Position numbers and translations under genes: made by a program. From positions 9,099 to 73,098 of the forward strand of contig NW_004457712.1 in the NCBI RefSeq assembly GCF_000313135.1: a DNA stretch of 64,000 bases, read 5' to 3'. This DNA is from Acanthamoeba castellanii str. Neff (taxonomy: Eukaryota; Discosea; Longamoebia; Acanthamoebidae). The notes beneath the pieces are model-generated. The model was not told the DNA's origin and searched no databases. It saw only the letters and a program-made list of their open reading frames with translations. Positions 43,170 through 54,391 of this stretch are shown in pieces. Positions within the stretch are counted from its first letter, which is position 1. Each line of letters starts with the position of its first letter.

Positions 43170-44836
43170 TCAACCACCCCTCTTGGCTCGGCCTCGCCCC
43201 CATCCGCCTCTTCGTGCTCCACGCCAGCTCTTCTTCTTGATGGTGCTGCTTGCCGACGAGAACGACGACGTTCGACTTGCCTTGCTTCGTCCTCGTCCCG
43301 TTCCCCTTCCCCTGCCTCCGCCTCTTCCCCCTCGCTTGGGGGGCGTAGCGGCCTCTTCGATCTCCTCCACCAGGTCGACCTCCACGGGTTGCTCCTCTTC
43401 CTCTTCTTCGTACGCTGGCTTTTTGGCTCCTCTTCCTCGTTTCTTCTTCTGCTTGTTGAACTGATTCTGGTAGTCGTACGGCAACTCCTGGGTCGCCCAC
43501 AACGGCCTGTCGCACACACACGCACGACGCACGACACAGGCAATAATATCAGCCTCTGCGCGCGTTCGTTATGTGCCAAGGGGCAGGCCAAGACGCACTT
43601 GAAGTTGAAGGTGACGTCGTCGTAGTTGTCCTCGTCCTCGGCGCCTTCCTCCCCGCCCTCCGTTGCCGGTCTCTTCTGCGACCTTGCGGGTTGCGAGTCG
43701 GGGACGAGCGCGACCGAGCCAGACGACGACGAAGACGAAGACGACGACGCCGATGCCGGAGCGCGCTTGGCGAAGAAGGAGTTCAGAGTGCCATCGGCCG
43801 GCGCGTCGTTGGCACCGAAGGAAGAGGGCAGCTTCCGCGAGCTCTGGCGCACCAGCGGCAGGCGCGTCCTCGTCACCGTCCTCCTTCCCTCACACTCGCC
43901 CGCGCCCCCTCGCCTCGCCTGCTCACCGCTGGCCCCTCCGCTACCGCCGTTCTCGCGCAGGGTCATCTCGTGGTGCACGTGCTCTTCGAGCTCCACGCCG
44001 CGCCGGAAGTGTCGCTGGCAGAACGGGCACTCGGCCTTGTCTCCCTCCGGCCCGCCGCCGTCGCCGCTGCACTCGATCTCCTCCTCCTCTTCATCGTCCA
44101 GCACCACCCCCTCGACGCCCGGACCCGCACCGCTTCGACTTGGTGGCTGCGGCCTCGGCGCCTGTTGCCCGCCAGCGGCGGAGGGATTCCGCTGCTCGAG
44201 CTCGGCTTCGACGTGGGCCTGCAGCAGGTCGGCGCTGAACCGCTGCTCACAGAGAGGGCACTCCTCCCCCTCCACGTCCTCTACGCTGTCCTCCAGCGCG
44301 TTCTCTTCTTCTTTTTCCTCCTCCTCGACGCCTCTCTCGTCGAGGGCCACGGGCGAGGGTGGCTTCGCTTTCGCGTTGCCGCCGGTAATCTTGAGCGGAT
44401 TGAGCTTGGGATGGACGACGCCACGCTCACGGCTGCGCGTCTTTCGCAGCTTTCGGGCCGGCGCCTCTGCTTCGTCGGCCCTCTTCTTACGGAGTTTCTG
44501 GGAACGATTGTCATCTGCAGCACCGAAGAGGTCGGCCAGCAGCTCCTCCTCATCGAGCGCCTTGAAGTCATCTGCCTTCGGTTTGGCAGCACTTGCACTT
44601 CGCGAAGTGGTGGCAGGTGGCTTGTTTCGTTGTTTAAACGGCCAAGGCGCGAAGGCCTCATCATCCTCATCCTCATCTCGGCTGCTGTTCATCTCTACTT
44701 GCTGCGTTGCCAGTCCATCGAGATCGACCGACCCTTCCGTCGTTGCTCGTTCGCTCTCATGGACTTCGAGTTGCACCAGTTCCTCCTCCTCGGATTCGTC
44801 CAGCACAATGACCGCAACCACCTCCTGCTTCTCCAT
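43170..44836 (-). CDS. Acidic protein with two UBZ-like zinc fingers, PIP-like motif and RGG tail
   Basis: From ATG 44836 (MEKQEVVAVIVLDESEEEEL) the protein is acidic with LFGAADD and basic clusters (KLRKKR). Two related C2H2 fingers follow, ECPLCEQRFSADLLQAHVE and ECPFCQRHFRRGVELEEHV, with the CPxC...F...L..HV spacing of TAX1BP1/UBZ-type ubiquitin binders. DGTLNSFFAKR resembles a PCNA-interacting PIP box without the leading Gln. After an intron the short exon gives PLWATQELPYDYQNQF, then a basic Gly/Arg-rich tail (RGGRGGGRGRGTGRGR). Ubiquitin-binding fingers plus a PIP-like box suggest a replication or DNA-damage role, as in Spartan-type proteins; this is inference. No catalytic domain was seen. 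Confidence 0.65.
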
Positions 44837-45035
44837 CCATTCACGTCCAAATGGCCTCTTCTGTCTTCCGTTGCTCGAAAATGTTCTCAGAATTGCATTT
44901 ATTTATTATTTTCTTTGTTTCTGTTATTTTGCGTAACGATCAGAAGATCGAGGGCCATTTGATCGAGGCTCGCATTCATTTTCTGCAGCCGAGGTTTTGT
45001 ACTCGCGCAGACCCGCCCATTCGCGAATTCAACAA
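44837..45035. other. Short divergent intergenic region
   Basis: 199 bp between the divergent zinc-finger and polyQ genes; AT-rich around 44890-44940. A shared promoter is likely. Confidence 0.4.
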
Positions 45036-46793
45036 ATGCAGCAGAGAAGCGGGCACATTCCCGCATCGGTTGGCGGAATGCAGCAGCGAGCAACTGGGGG
45101 CGTTCAATACGGCTACGGTGGAGGGAGCATTCCAGGAGCCACTTCGAGCACTCCGGGTGGAATGATCTATGGCGGCCAGTCCCACCCACCGACCTCTGAT
45201 GCCTCTGCCTACATGTACATTCACTCGCCCCTTCCCATTCGTGATTTCCCTTTTGCTATTTATTTATTTTCATTTTTTGGCGTTTCGATTGTCGGGATGG
45301 TGTCATCCTGTGCTGACGCATCGTCGCCGTTTGCAGGCCCTACGGTGCTGGTGCAGCAGGCTATCGCCCAGCGGCAGCGCCGGCTGCCGCTTATTCCATG
45401 CCCGCGGCTGCCGCGTCACCCTATTCTCTGGGGGCATCGGCACCGCCACCAGCGGCCTCCACGCCCGTGCCTTCTTCTCCCGCGTCACTCTATCAGCCTT
45501 CCCCCTCATCTGTCGTCTCTCCCTCCACTGCAGCCTTGTCCTCTCCTTCGCCCTACGCACGTCCCGTCACGGCACACGTGCCCTCGTCACCATCTTCCTC
45601 GGGAGGAATGCGGTCGTCCATACCGCCAGGCTCCAGCGTCTCATCTTCCTCATCGTCCTCCTCGTACACGGGAGCGCCGCTGAGCCTCTCCACGTCACAC
45701 GTCAAGCGAGAGCCCTACCCCGTGCCCACCTGGGAACAGAAGGAGCGCGAGTTTCGAGAACAACAGCAGCAACAGCAGCAACAGGCACAGCAGCAACAGC
45801 AACAGCAACATCACCCGGCGTACTCGCACCAAGCCTCGCATTATCAGCAGCAGCAGCAGCACCACCACCAGCACCAGCAGCCACCGCAACAGCAACCCGC
45901 TCCAGGCAAGTGCTCTCCCTTACGTGTTGTGCGTGCGTGCGTGCTGTGAGGTTCTGACGTGGTGGTGGCTCACAACGTTTGGCGATGTGGCGTTCGGGCA
46001 TGACGATGGCTTCTAACGTTGGCGATCGTACACCAGACCTGCACGGGGCGTTTGCGACGAGAGGCGACGCGTTCAAGAGGCTCGCGCTTGTCGCCAGCGC
46101 ACTCGATTCGCCCACACCGGCCTTCGACGCCGAGGAGTGGGAAACGGCCAGCAAGAGCAAGTGCGCCGCGATCAATAACAAAACTGAGGCCGCCACCAAG
46201 CGCTTCGTCTCCCTACTTCAGGCCGAGATGGACTACGGTACGCCCGTCGCTGCGCTGCGTGCTGTGTGCTGTGTGCAGCGATTTGTGTTTTGTGTCGCGT
46301 TGGTGGCGTTTTGTGTTCTGATCTCTCCACTCCGTGTTGTGCGTTCTCAGGCGGGCACCCCGAAGACACAATTTTGATTCTCCAACTGCAGTGCGCCGAC
46401 CTCCAGCACGAAATCTGGGCAGAGCGGCAGCGGGAGCACCGACTCGCGGCCAGTGCTGCAGCGGCCCACCACGGCGGCGGCTTCTCCGCCATGTCGCCCT
46501 ACGGCTCCGCCTCGGAGAGCAGCAGCTACTCTCCCGTCGTACCCTCCTCTCCCTACGGCCACCCCACCTCCTCCTCTTCGGCCTCTCAACAACCATCATC
46601 ATCGTCGCCCTACCCCAGCTTCCAACACCCCTCACACCCCGCCTACGGTCCCTCCTCGTCGTCGATGCCTGGTGGCGGCGCCTACGCCACCGTGAACGGG
46701 CCACCGGCCACCATGTCGCCAGCCCACCTGCCCCCGCACCACCCCTCGCCTTCCACCAACTACAGCTACCCGCACTCTGCCTACTACCAGTAA
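45036..46793 (+). CDS. PolyQ/Ser/Pro-rich protein with a short helical core, function unrecognised
   Basis: Starts MQQRSGHIPASVGGMQQRA. Gly/Tyr-rich, then Ala/Pro/Ser-rich disorder leads to an acidic/basic hinge (KREPYPVPTWEQKEREF) and long Gln and Gln/His runs (45761-45900). Two middle exons encode the only likely folded region: FKRLALVASALDS, DAEEWETASKSKCAAIN, EAATKRFVSLLQAEMDYG, then PEDTILILQLQCADLQHEIW. The tail is Ser/Pro/Tyr-rich, ending NYSYPHSAYYQ. The helical core plus Q/P/Y-rich tail loosely recalls SSXT/SS18-like coactivators, but the match is too weak to name. Probably a nuclear scaffold or transcription-related protein. Confidence 0.55.
45761..45900 (+). repeat. CAG/CAA-rich polyglutamine-coding repeat
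   Basis: Two blocks of mixed CAG/CAA (with some CAC/CAT) codons inside the polyQ gene encode Q and Q/H runs. Mixed CAA and CAG use reduces slippage but length polymorphism is plausible. Confidence 0.8.
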
Positions 46794-46992
46794 GAAAGGA
46801 ATCCTGAACGAACATCACCACCATCACGACACCACAGTCGTCTTGTTGTACAGAGCGCCACCTTAAGAAAAGGAGTATTTATTATTTTCCCGCATTTTCC
46901 TTGTGGTGCGCGGCACGTGCCTTCGACATTGCTGCGTGTGCGTTGTGGTCTGCAGCACGCGCCTCAGGCATTCGGCACAACAAACTACGAGT

Positions 46993-48738
46993 ATGGAAGA
47001 CGCCATGTCGAGTTCAACGGTGGGCGGCCTGCTGGTGGAAGAAGATGAGGTGGAGGACGAAGTGCAGGCCAAGTCGAGCGGGGAGGTGGTGCCGCCCGTC
47101 CTCGGCGGGGGTAGCGCCCGTACCTACGTTCCCTTGAAGGCCAAGCACCTGGTCCGATTGGTGCAGAAGATGAGCCACGCGAAGCCCCTGAAGCTGAGCG
47201 GGATGGACCTGCAGGGGTTGAGCCTGTGTGGCATGGACCTCACCGGCGCCAGACTCTTTCGGTGCGACTTGCGCGGAGTCGACTTCCAGTGGGCCAACCT
47301 GACCGAGGCCACCCTCACCGACTGCAACCTCACCGGGGCCAATCTCAAAGGTGCCAAGCCCCACCACCACCCGCGGGCCGACAACCCATGGCTCATTGGG
47401 AGTGCCTTGGTAGATGCGACGCTGTGTAGGACGTACCTGGGCCTGTCCGTGATGCGTGGGGCCTGCTTGGAGGGTACCCTCGCTCCTCCTGCTTCTTCTT
47501 CTACTTCCGCAGGCCAGAGGGCGCGCCGCTCACTTCCGTGGTGCACGCGCGGGCAGGGGCGAATATGCGCGAGGTGCAGCTGGCCAGCACCAACCTCACC
47601 CGGGCGAACCTCTCCGGTAAGCACTTGGGCCAGAAAAACAAGCCAAGGAAATTGCGGAGGAGCGCTCGGTTGAACTGTCTGTGCTGTGGGTTGTTGTGTT
47701 TGCAGGCGCGAACTTGCACTTGGCCAGGCTCGGGAAGGCTCAGCTCCGAAGGGCGAACCTCAGCGGTCCGTGCCTGCTGCTCTCGAGCCCATTTATCATC
47801 GATGCACTTGGGCTCACGATGTTGTTGGTGTGGTGCACTTTCCCTACAGGGGCGAACCTGGAGGAAGCCCAGCTCGAGGATGCTGATCTGCGACAAGCCA
47901 ATCTCGCCAGTACTGTGCCTAGTTGTGCTTTTGACCTGGTGGAGAGCAACCCGCACTGACATTCCTGGTCACCAGACGCCAAGATGACCAAGGCAAACCT
48001 GATGCACGCAGACCTCCGAGAGGCAAACCTGTCCGGTACCTCTCAACCCTCCATCGAAAAGCTTCGCATGAGCTCATAGCAGCGGGGACTGGCATCGCAG
48101 GAGCGGTGATGCTGCGTGCCGACTTGAGGAGCGCCATCCTCCGCAGGGCCGATCTGTCTGGTGCGCTCATGACACCAATCTCGGAGGCACTGCGCCCACT
48201 CTGTGGGCCAATTGCTCACTGCCTCTTGAACGAGCAGGTGCTGCCCTTCCAAATGTCGAGCTGCAGAGGGCGAGCCTTCGGAGAGCCAACCTCACTGGTG
48301 CGTGCTGCTCACTTGCCGAGATATAACCCTCCTTGATCCTCTGCTCATTGCATCGTACAGGTGCAAACTTGACCTGGGCCACCCTCACTGACGCTGATTG
48401 CACGCAAGCCAACTTGTCTGGTACCCGCGTCCTGCCTGTCATTCCCGGGCGGTAGAAATATGCACTCACATCTTCCTTCTCAGGAGCCAACATGGCGAAT
48501 GTGTCATGTGGTGGCACAACCTTCACCAACACCAACTTTAGTGGTATGTGGCGAAACCATGTCGCACATGTTCCTCCTGTTCTACTTGTGCATGCTCATC
48601 ACCCACATGCCAACCCGCGCAGGAGCCAACCTCTCTGGCGCAGACCTGAGCAACAGCACATTGACTGGGGTAAAGCTCTCAGAAGCCAAGCTCCACGGCT
48701 TTCCACCCACCAAGCTCCCACAAGGGTTCCAGCCTTGA
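46993..48738 (+). CDS. Pentapeptide-repeat protein with one-turn-per-exon structure
   Basis: Exon 1 (46993-47350) encodes an acidic N-terminus, a helical KHLVRLVQKMSHAKPL cap and the first pentapeptides (ADLSG-like GMDLQ, GLSLC, GMDLT, GARLF, RCDLR, GVDFQ, WANLT). Nine internal exons of exactly 60 nt follow: 47414-47473, 47557-47616, 47706-47765, 47850-47909, 47976-48035, 48101-48160, 48238-48297, 48361-48420 and 48484-48543. The last exon is 48623-48738. Each 60-nt exon reads as four A(N/D)LxX pentapeptides, for example ANLHL ARLGK AQLRR ANLSG, that is one turn of a right-handed quadrilateral beta-helix. All boundaries are phase 1 inside a Gly or related codon. The tail is FPPTKLPQGFQP. No enzymatic domain is present; family roles range from DNA mimicry to scaffolding, so function is open. 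Confidence 0.85.
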
Positions 48739-48863
48739 CCTCGCTACCAGCGGAAATAAAGGAAACAACTGTGTTTTATGTCTGGTCCAGAAAGCGCAGA
48801 AACAGCTTCCCTTCTGGCTTCGCAGCGGTCGTGCAAACGTCTGGTCCTCGGGTGCTTGCTCAC

Positions 48864-51800
48864 CTACGTGTCGGGGAACTCCTTCTCGATGTCGACCTGC
48901 AGCTTCCGCATGCCGTCCACCGTGTCCGCAATCATCTTCATCGTGAAGTCGAGTTAAGGAGCAAATGCACGCGTTCCACACGACACGACACGACACGCAC
49001 ACGACACGCACACGACACGAGACACTGCATAAAGGATATTCTTCCTCGAGGATGGGCTGGATCTTCTTGAGGTGCCGTTCGCTGATGGCGTAGGGCGTCT
49101 CCTCCTGCTCCTTTAGCAGCTCCGTTGACTGGTTGCGCAGCTGTACAGCAAAACATGGCGCGCATCAGAAACCGGCCGCTGTGTTGCGAGAGGGGGGAGG
49201 GGATCTGGCACCTGCTCGATCTTCGCCTTGAAGGCGGGCAGCATTTGCTTCTTCTCTCTGAGCTCCTTGAGGAACTGTTTTTCGGCCGAGGACAGGCCCT
49301 GCTTCTGCGACGTAATCAAGTCCATGACCTGGTGCGTCGGGCGCATTCGTAGAGGAGAGAGAGTAAGGCATGCGCAGTTAAACATGCGAATGAGCGCAAG
49401 GTTCGTACGAGCTGCGAGCGCTGGGTGAGGATCTTCTGGAACTCGGCGGCCTTCTCAATCTTGGCCTTGAGGGAACGAACGTCAAGTTATGAGAGGCAGA
49501 ACCGAGGGCACGGGATTGTAAGCACAAACAAACAAGAGAAGAGTTGTAATCACCTGCAAAACATCGCCATTCTGCTGCAGTCTCTCCACAGCCTCGGCTA
49601 TTACTCTGGCCTGTTCCTCCTGCCTCTCGTGCACCGAGCTCAGCACTTTCGCTCTTTAGCGGCGAATGAATTAGTCGGCGTGGCTCAAGTTAACACCCAT
49701 TTGGGGGGGAGGGGGGCTCTGATTAGAGGGCGCGTACTGGTTGTGGATCTCAGCGCTCAAACTCTTGATGTGCAGAACGTATTCCCGTCGGAGTAGCTGG
49801 CATCGCTCCACCATGAACTGAAGTGCCTCCGGAGATGAATAGGACAGCGCTCCCGCGTCCCGTGTCGAGATAGGAGGAATACTGAACCAGAGAAGAAGGT
49901 CAAGCCATCGAGTGGTGAGTCTTCCATTATCCCTGGAAATGAAAAGGGAAGAACGAAGCTGATGGTGTGCTGGATGGGCAGGGGACGCGGTACCGCGGAA
50001 GCCTTTTTTCCAGCAGGGGCAGGATGGCAGCCTCGAATGGGCTTTGCGCTGACGGACCTACGTAGGTCAATTAAGGGTCGGGGAAGGCGATGAGCAATTG
50101 GTGACAACGCGCTAGCAATCGTGAAATGGGGGCGGAGAGAACCGCTTGAGGCCGCATGGGTGATCGGGGACAGGGGGATAGTAGGTGGAGCAGGGAGAGA
50201 GGTGGCATAGATAGATTCGTCCAACTTGATGCAGAGGCACTTCCACTATTGTCAAAGCAACGCAGTGAGTGAGCCGGTCGGAGAGAGGGGAGGCTGTGGT
50301 TGAAGGCGCGTACGGTGGAGGTGATCGCTACGAAAAAGTTGAGCAGGCCCGGGTCTTTGACGACTTCGAACCCGAGCAGCGGTGAGGGCTCCGTGAAGCT
50401 TGAATCTGTTTCACAAAGGGGCCCAAGGTAAGCAACTTTGACAAAATGTGTAGTGCCAACACTGGTGAGCGCGGGTCAGTAAGCAGAAAAGCGAACCGGA
50501 GGCAGAAGCGACGGTCTGGAGGAGGACCTCCTCCTCGGTGGGCGGAAGATCGGGAAGTGACGAGCTACCAGAAAGGGCAAAAAGTTCGAGCTTGTCAAGC
50601 CACGCGAGTCGTAGCATATGTACTCCTACGAGAGGGAACGTGAACAAAAGAAGTAGGCTGTAGTGCTGAGGTGAGGACATACCCGCGGCATGTCGAATGT
50701 AGACGTGTGCTTTGTTGACGGGATCCAGAGACATGATAGGCGCGAGAGCAGAATGCAGCAATTGTTCCTCATCCTCATCCGGACTCAATTTGGTGAACAC
50801 CTGTGCGTGGTGGCGTGAAGCATGCGAATTTAATGGCGAGGGACAGCAGGGACAGCGGAGAGGCACGGTACCGTTAGGCCCAAGTCGATTCTATCGAACG
50901 TGGTCAGTGAGGCGGCAGTCTCCACATCCTCCTCTGCCAAATTACAACACGCACGCACGCACGCACGACACACACCACCACCACAAAGAGAGAGAGAGAG
51001 AGAGAGAGTACAAGTCAGAACCACGCAGTGCCAATCGAGCTGATGAGCGAACGAGAACCCGCGTGAAGATGGAGCCAATCGGGCTCGAGGTCATCAAAGG
51101 AGAAGAAGATGTCGACGAAGCCGTTCAGGAAGCAGCGAATGATCACAGTGGGCGATGACGGAATGCTGAGAATGCCAACAGGCTGATAAATGCGAGCGAA
51201 AAGAAGAGCTTTAGCTTTAGTACCGCAAGATACCAGTGCACTCGGTTCTCGGAGGTAAGGAAGTTGGAGGTGTACCACTTGGCCTCTCTTTGGCGGTTCA
51301 AATCCGTCAGAGGGTTCGAGAGGTCCCTGGAGGACTGGAGACAGAAGAAGTCTGTTTGGTGGTCTCCTCGTGAGGATCCACCCCTCACTCCCTCGCGACC
51401 TGTCCTTTCGCTTGCCTTGTCTCTGTTCTCGCCCTGCAATTGGACCACGTTGGTTACGATGGCAAACGGTCAGGTTCAACCGGTCCGCCCGGTCTCTGCG
51501 CTGCCCTATCCCAAGTGGTGCGTACCGCCGTATGCTTCGTCCGCGTCCCATTCGTTGCCCTCCGACTTGAGGACCGTCTGTCCTCTCACTGTGCATGAAC
51601 TTAGCAAAGAGTGCCAAGGCCGAAGTAAGCGCGGGGGGGGGAGCGCACCTTCGGTTAGCCAACTGAGCTGCGTCCGATATCGTTTTTGTGCTGTTTCCGC
51701 GAGGTCGGACTTTCCGCCCTCACTTCCCTCCATGCTGGCCACCGTCTTCTCCCTTAGCCGTGTGAGAATGCCTTCGGACAGCAGCGCGTTGTACGGCACA

Positions 51801-52774
51801 ACAGGGCTGAGCCCAAATATCTCACCTACGGATAACGGTGAGCACGGTGATAACACAAGTGCAAGAGATATTGAATTGTACCTTCCTCCATCAGGAAGTA
51901 GATCGTGAAACAGTCCCACCCCAGCCGCGAGGAGCCAAAAGAAAAGTCGATGGCGGTGAAGTCGAACTCGTCCTGGTACGGATAGAGCTCGTACAAGCGC
52001 AGGGCTTGCTCAGGCGCGTCGAAGTCGGACGCCAAGTCGTAGATTCTACGCAAGGGTGTATCGTGTGCCACGGTCAGCGAATGCTGCATTCTCATACAGC
52101 GAGCGGGCAAAGGCTGAGAGGGAGCAAGAACAAACCTGAGCGTGTTATCCGAGGCAAGAATGGCGAGGTGATTGTCGCTCAGTGGGTGCCAGGCTGCCTT
52201 GTGCACAGCAAGACGCGGGTTGGTGGTATGGAGGAAGCTTCCGATATTGTGCGTCCTGCAGCAGAGCGGGCATGAGATGGGAGGGAGCTTGGTCATGAGG
52301 GAGGCAGAGTGGTAGGTACCGGCACTCAATCTCACCGGACCGGTTCTCCTCCCTGAAGAACTCTCGTCTGGTGTGGTCTGAGATCTCGATAACGGCACAC
52401 CTGTACTGGCCCACCGCGCACAGAAAGTTGGACTTCTCATTGAAGAGCAGCTCGCGTATGGGAAACTCGATGGGTGGCTTGCAGTGGATCGTCTGCACAA
52501 AACGGGATCATAAGAATCAAGCAGATTGGAGAAGAGTGGAGGAAATCGGCACCTGATACGATTCGTCTGCACCCTCCGATCTGATTCGCTTGAGATTGAT
52601 CACACTAATCGAGCTGCTGTCGTCCTCCGGGTTGTGAAAGAAGAGCTGCTGGAAGGAGTCCAGCGCGAGCACATTGCGGACGAGTTTGCTCTTCTCGCCG
52701 CTGGCAGATCGCTGCGCCTCCTTCCACACGCCATGATTCTCCAACGCTGAAAGAAAGGCCGAGCCTGCCATCAT
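48864..52774 (-). CDS. NUP88: Nucleoporin NUP88-like
   Basis: The N-terminal half is a WD-type beta-propeller: LVRNVLALDSFQQLFFHN, PIRELLFNEKSNFLCAVGQY, RCAVIEISDH, VHKAAWHPLSDNHLAILASD, NTLRIYDLASDFDAPEQALR, FDFTAIDFSFGSSRLGWDCF and TIYFLMEEGE. The C-terminal half consists of coiled coils: FMVERCQLLRREYVLHIKSL, AKVLSSVHERQEEQARVIAE, LDLITSQKQGLSSAEKQFLK and ELREKKQMLPAFKAKIEQ. It ends with TVDGMRKLQVDIEKEFPDT before TAG 48866-48864. The propeller lines HAAW(Y/H)P...L.SDN..R(I/L)Y and the closing coiled coil match NUP88/yeast Nup82 of the cytoplasmic pore filaments, where it anchors Nup214 and mRNA-export factors. About fifteen or more introns make this the longest locus after the kinase. Middle exons (about 49800-51500) are incompletely resolved. 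It is divergent from TBCC, 226 bp apart. Confidence 0.85.
50985..51008. repeat. GA dinucleotide repeat inside a NUP88 intron
   Basis: An (AG)n tract of about 24 bp next to a CACGCACGCACG tract; both lie in non-coding sequence between NUP88 exons. Confidence 0.7.
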
Positions 52775-53000
52775 TGAAATGATTTAATTGATGTAAATGG
52801 CACAAATTACCACGATAAAACAAAATTCCTAGCTTGCATCAGCAGTGACGCCATACCAGAGAGTTGCTTCTGCATTTTGGCGTGCAGTAGGGTCGCTCCG
52901 TGGCAATCGATCACTTTGAAAGAGGGCCAAACTGATTTCTTTTGTGATTCTTCCCTGCAAAAGCGCGGGAAAAAGGGGGCAAACGCAAACACACGGCCAA

Positions 53001-54308
53001 ATGGAAGTGAACCAAGCAAACAAGAGCCGATTAGACCGACACTTTGCCGCTGCGAGGGGAAGGCGTGGAGCGGAAGATGGCAGCAGCGAGCATGGCGGCA
53101 ATGCGCAGGTAAACGAATTCTGGACTCGTTTTAATTCAATCAAGAATGAATACGATCCGAAGCCTCCAAGCGAAGACCTCTGCCTTGATCATTTGAAACG
53201 ACTCGAGGGCTGTATAGAGACTGCCCAAAAGTTGCTCAACGAATCGACCTTCTTTCTCCCGCCCTACGACGTTAGATCAGCCCAGAACGTACCCGAACAC
53301 CCACCCTGACCTTTGTCGAGGACTTTCTCTGATCTTCCTGTCCACCGATTGGCATAGACAATCAACGGCCTCACAGAAGAGCTAACCAAGCAGCGGGAGC
53401 TGAACCGACCAAAGAAGAAGTTTGCCTTCAAGTCGCGCCAAGCTGCTTCGAAGCAGGCAGCACCACAAGTATCGGCCGAACAAGAGGCCTCAGTACCTAC
53501 CCCTTTCCTTGCCCATTGTGCAAGAGGGGCAACTAACGAAAGCGCCCCTACACGCACAAGGCCGCCGTGCATATCGTCGTCGAAGAGGAGGGATTCAAGG
53601 ACCTTCAAGGCCAGGTGCTGCTAAGGGAAGCTGCATCGAGACAGGGCGACATGGCCGACTTCTCGCTGTCCAACCTCACAGACTGCACTGTGTACATTTG
53701 CGCTCCGCTGCGCGCTATTAGGTACGCGTCATCGCCATCTGCTTTTATCACAGCAGCGCCCTAACATGCGTGTGCGTAGAATGTACAACCTGAAGAGCTG
53801 CAGCGTGTTCGTCGGACCGGTAGCAGGTTCCGCCCTCCTGTACGATTGTCAAGGGTGCTCATTTTCCATCGCCTCCCAGCAGGTGCGACTTTCAATTGAC
53901 GCCTTTGCGCATTCGAGCCGAGAATCTTAACGCGTTTTGTGTTCCATCCCTCGTGCATCGCAGCTGCGCGTGCACAACACCACCGACAGTGACTTCTACC
54001 TCCTGGCGAGAAGCAAGCCAATCATCGAGAATTGCGATCGGGTGCGATTCGCGCCATACAACTTCAGCTACGCACAACTCGAGGAGCAATTAGAGGTAGG
54101 CTTCTTACACCCTGCCGTTCATACCCATGCTCACATATCACTCACACTACATCAGGAGTCGCTGGATGTCCCAACCAACTTCTGGAACAGTGTCGAAGAT
54201 TTCAACTGGCCTCGGATAGGTGAAGTAAGCCCCTACTGGTCCATACTACCGGAGGAAGAACGAAGGGCAACAGTTACCCCTCCTTCACGACCCTCACCCG
54301 CTGTTTGA
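53001..54308 (+). CDS. TBCC: Tubulin-specific chaperone C (cofactor C)
   Basis: The N-terminal exon from ATG 53001 has EFWTRFNSIKNEYDPKPPSE then RLEGCIETAQKLLNESTFFL and PPYDVRSAQ, like the TBCC spectrin-like domain. A second exon holds LTEELTKQRELNRPKKKFAF, matching the family PKKRFAFKTR linker. The C-terminal beta-helix (C-CAP/RP2) domain follows: VLLREAASRQGDMADFSLSN, LTDCTVYICAPLRAIRMYNL, KSCSVFVGPVAGSALLYDC, FSIASQQLRVHNTTDSDFYL, IIENCDRVRFAPYNFSY and FWNSVEDFNWPR. The QQLRVH motif contains the Arg finger that makes cofactor C a GAP for tubulin. The final SPYWSILPEEER is the family C-terminal signature, followed by a short Pro/Thr tail. It completes alpha/beta-tubulin folding. Confidence 0.93.
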
Positions 54309-54391
54309 ATGTGACGCGATCAATACTCACTTCAAAGGGGCGATTCCGTTCTGGCCTTGTGTAGAGTGCATTTGTTCCCTCGCGAGCAACG

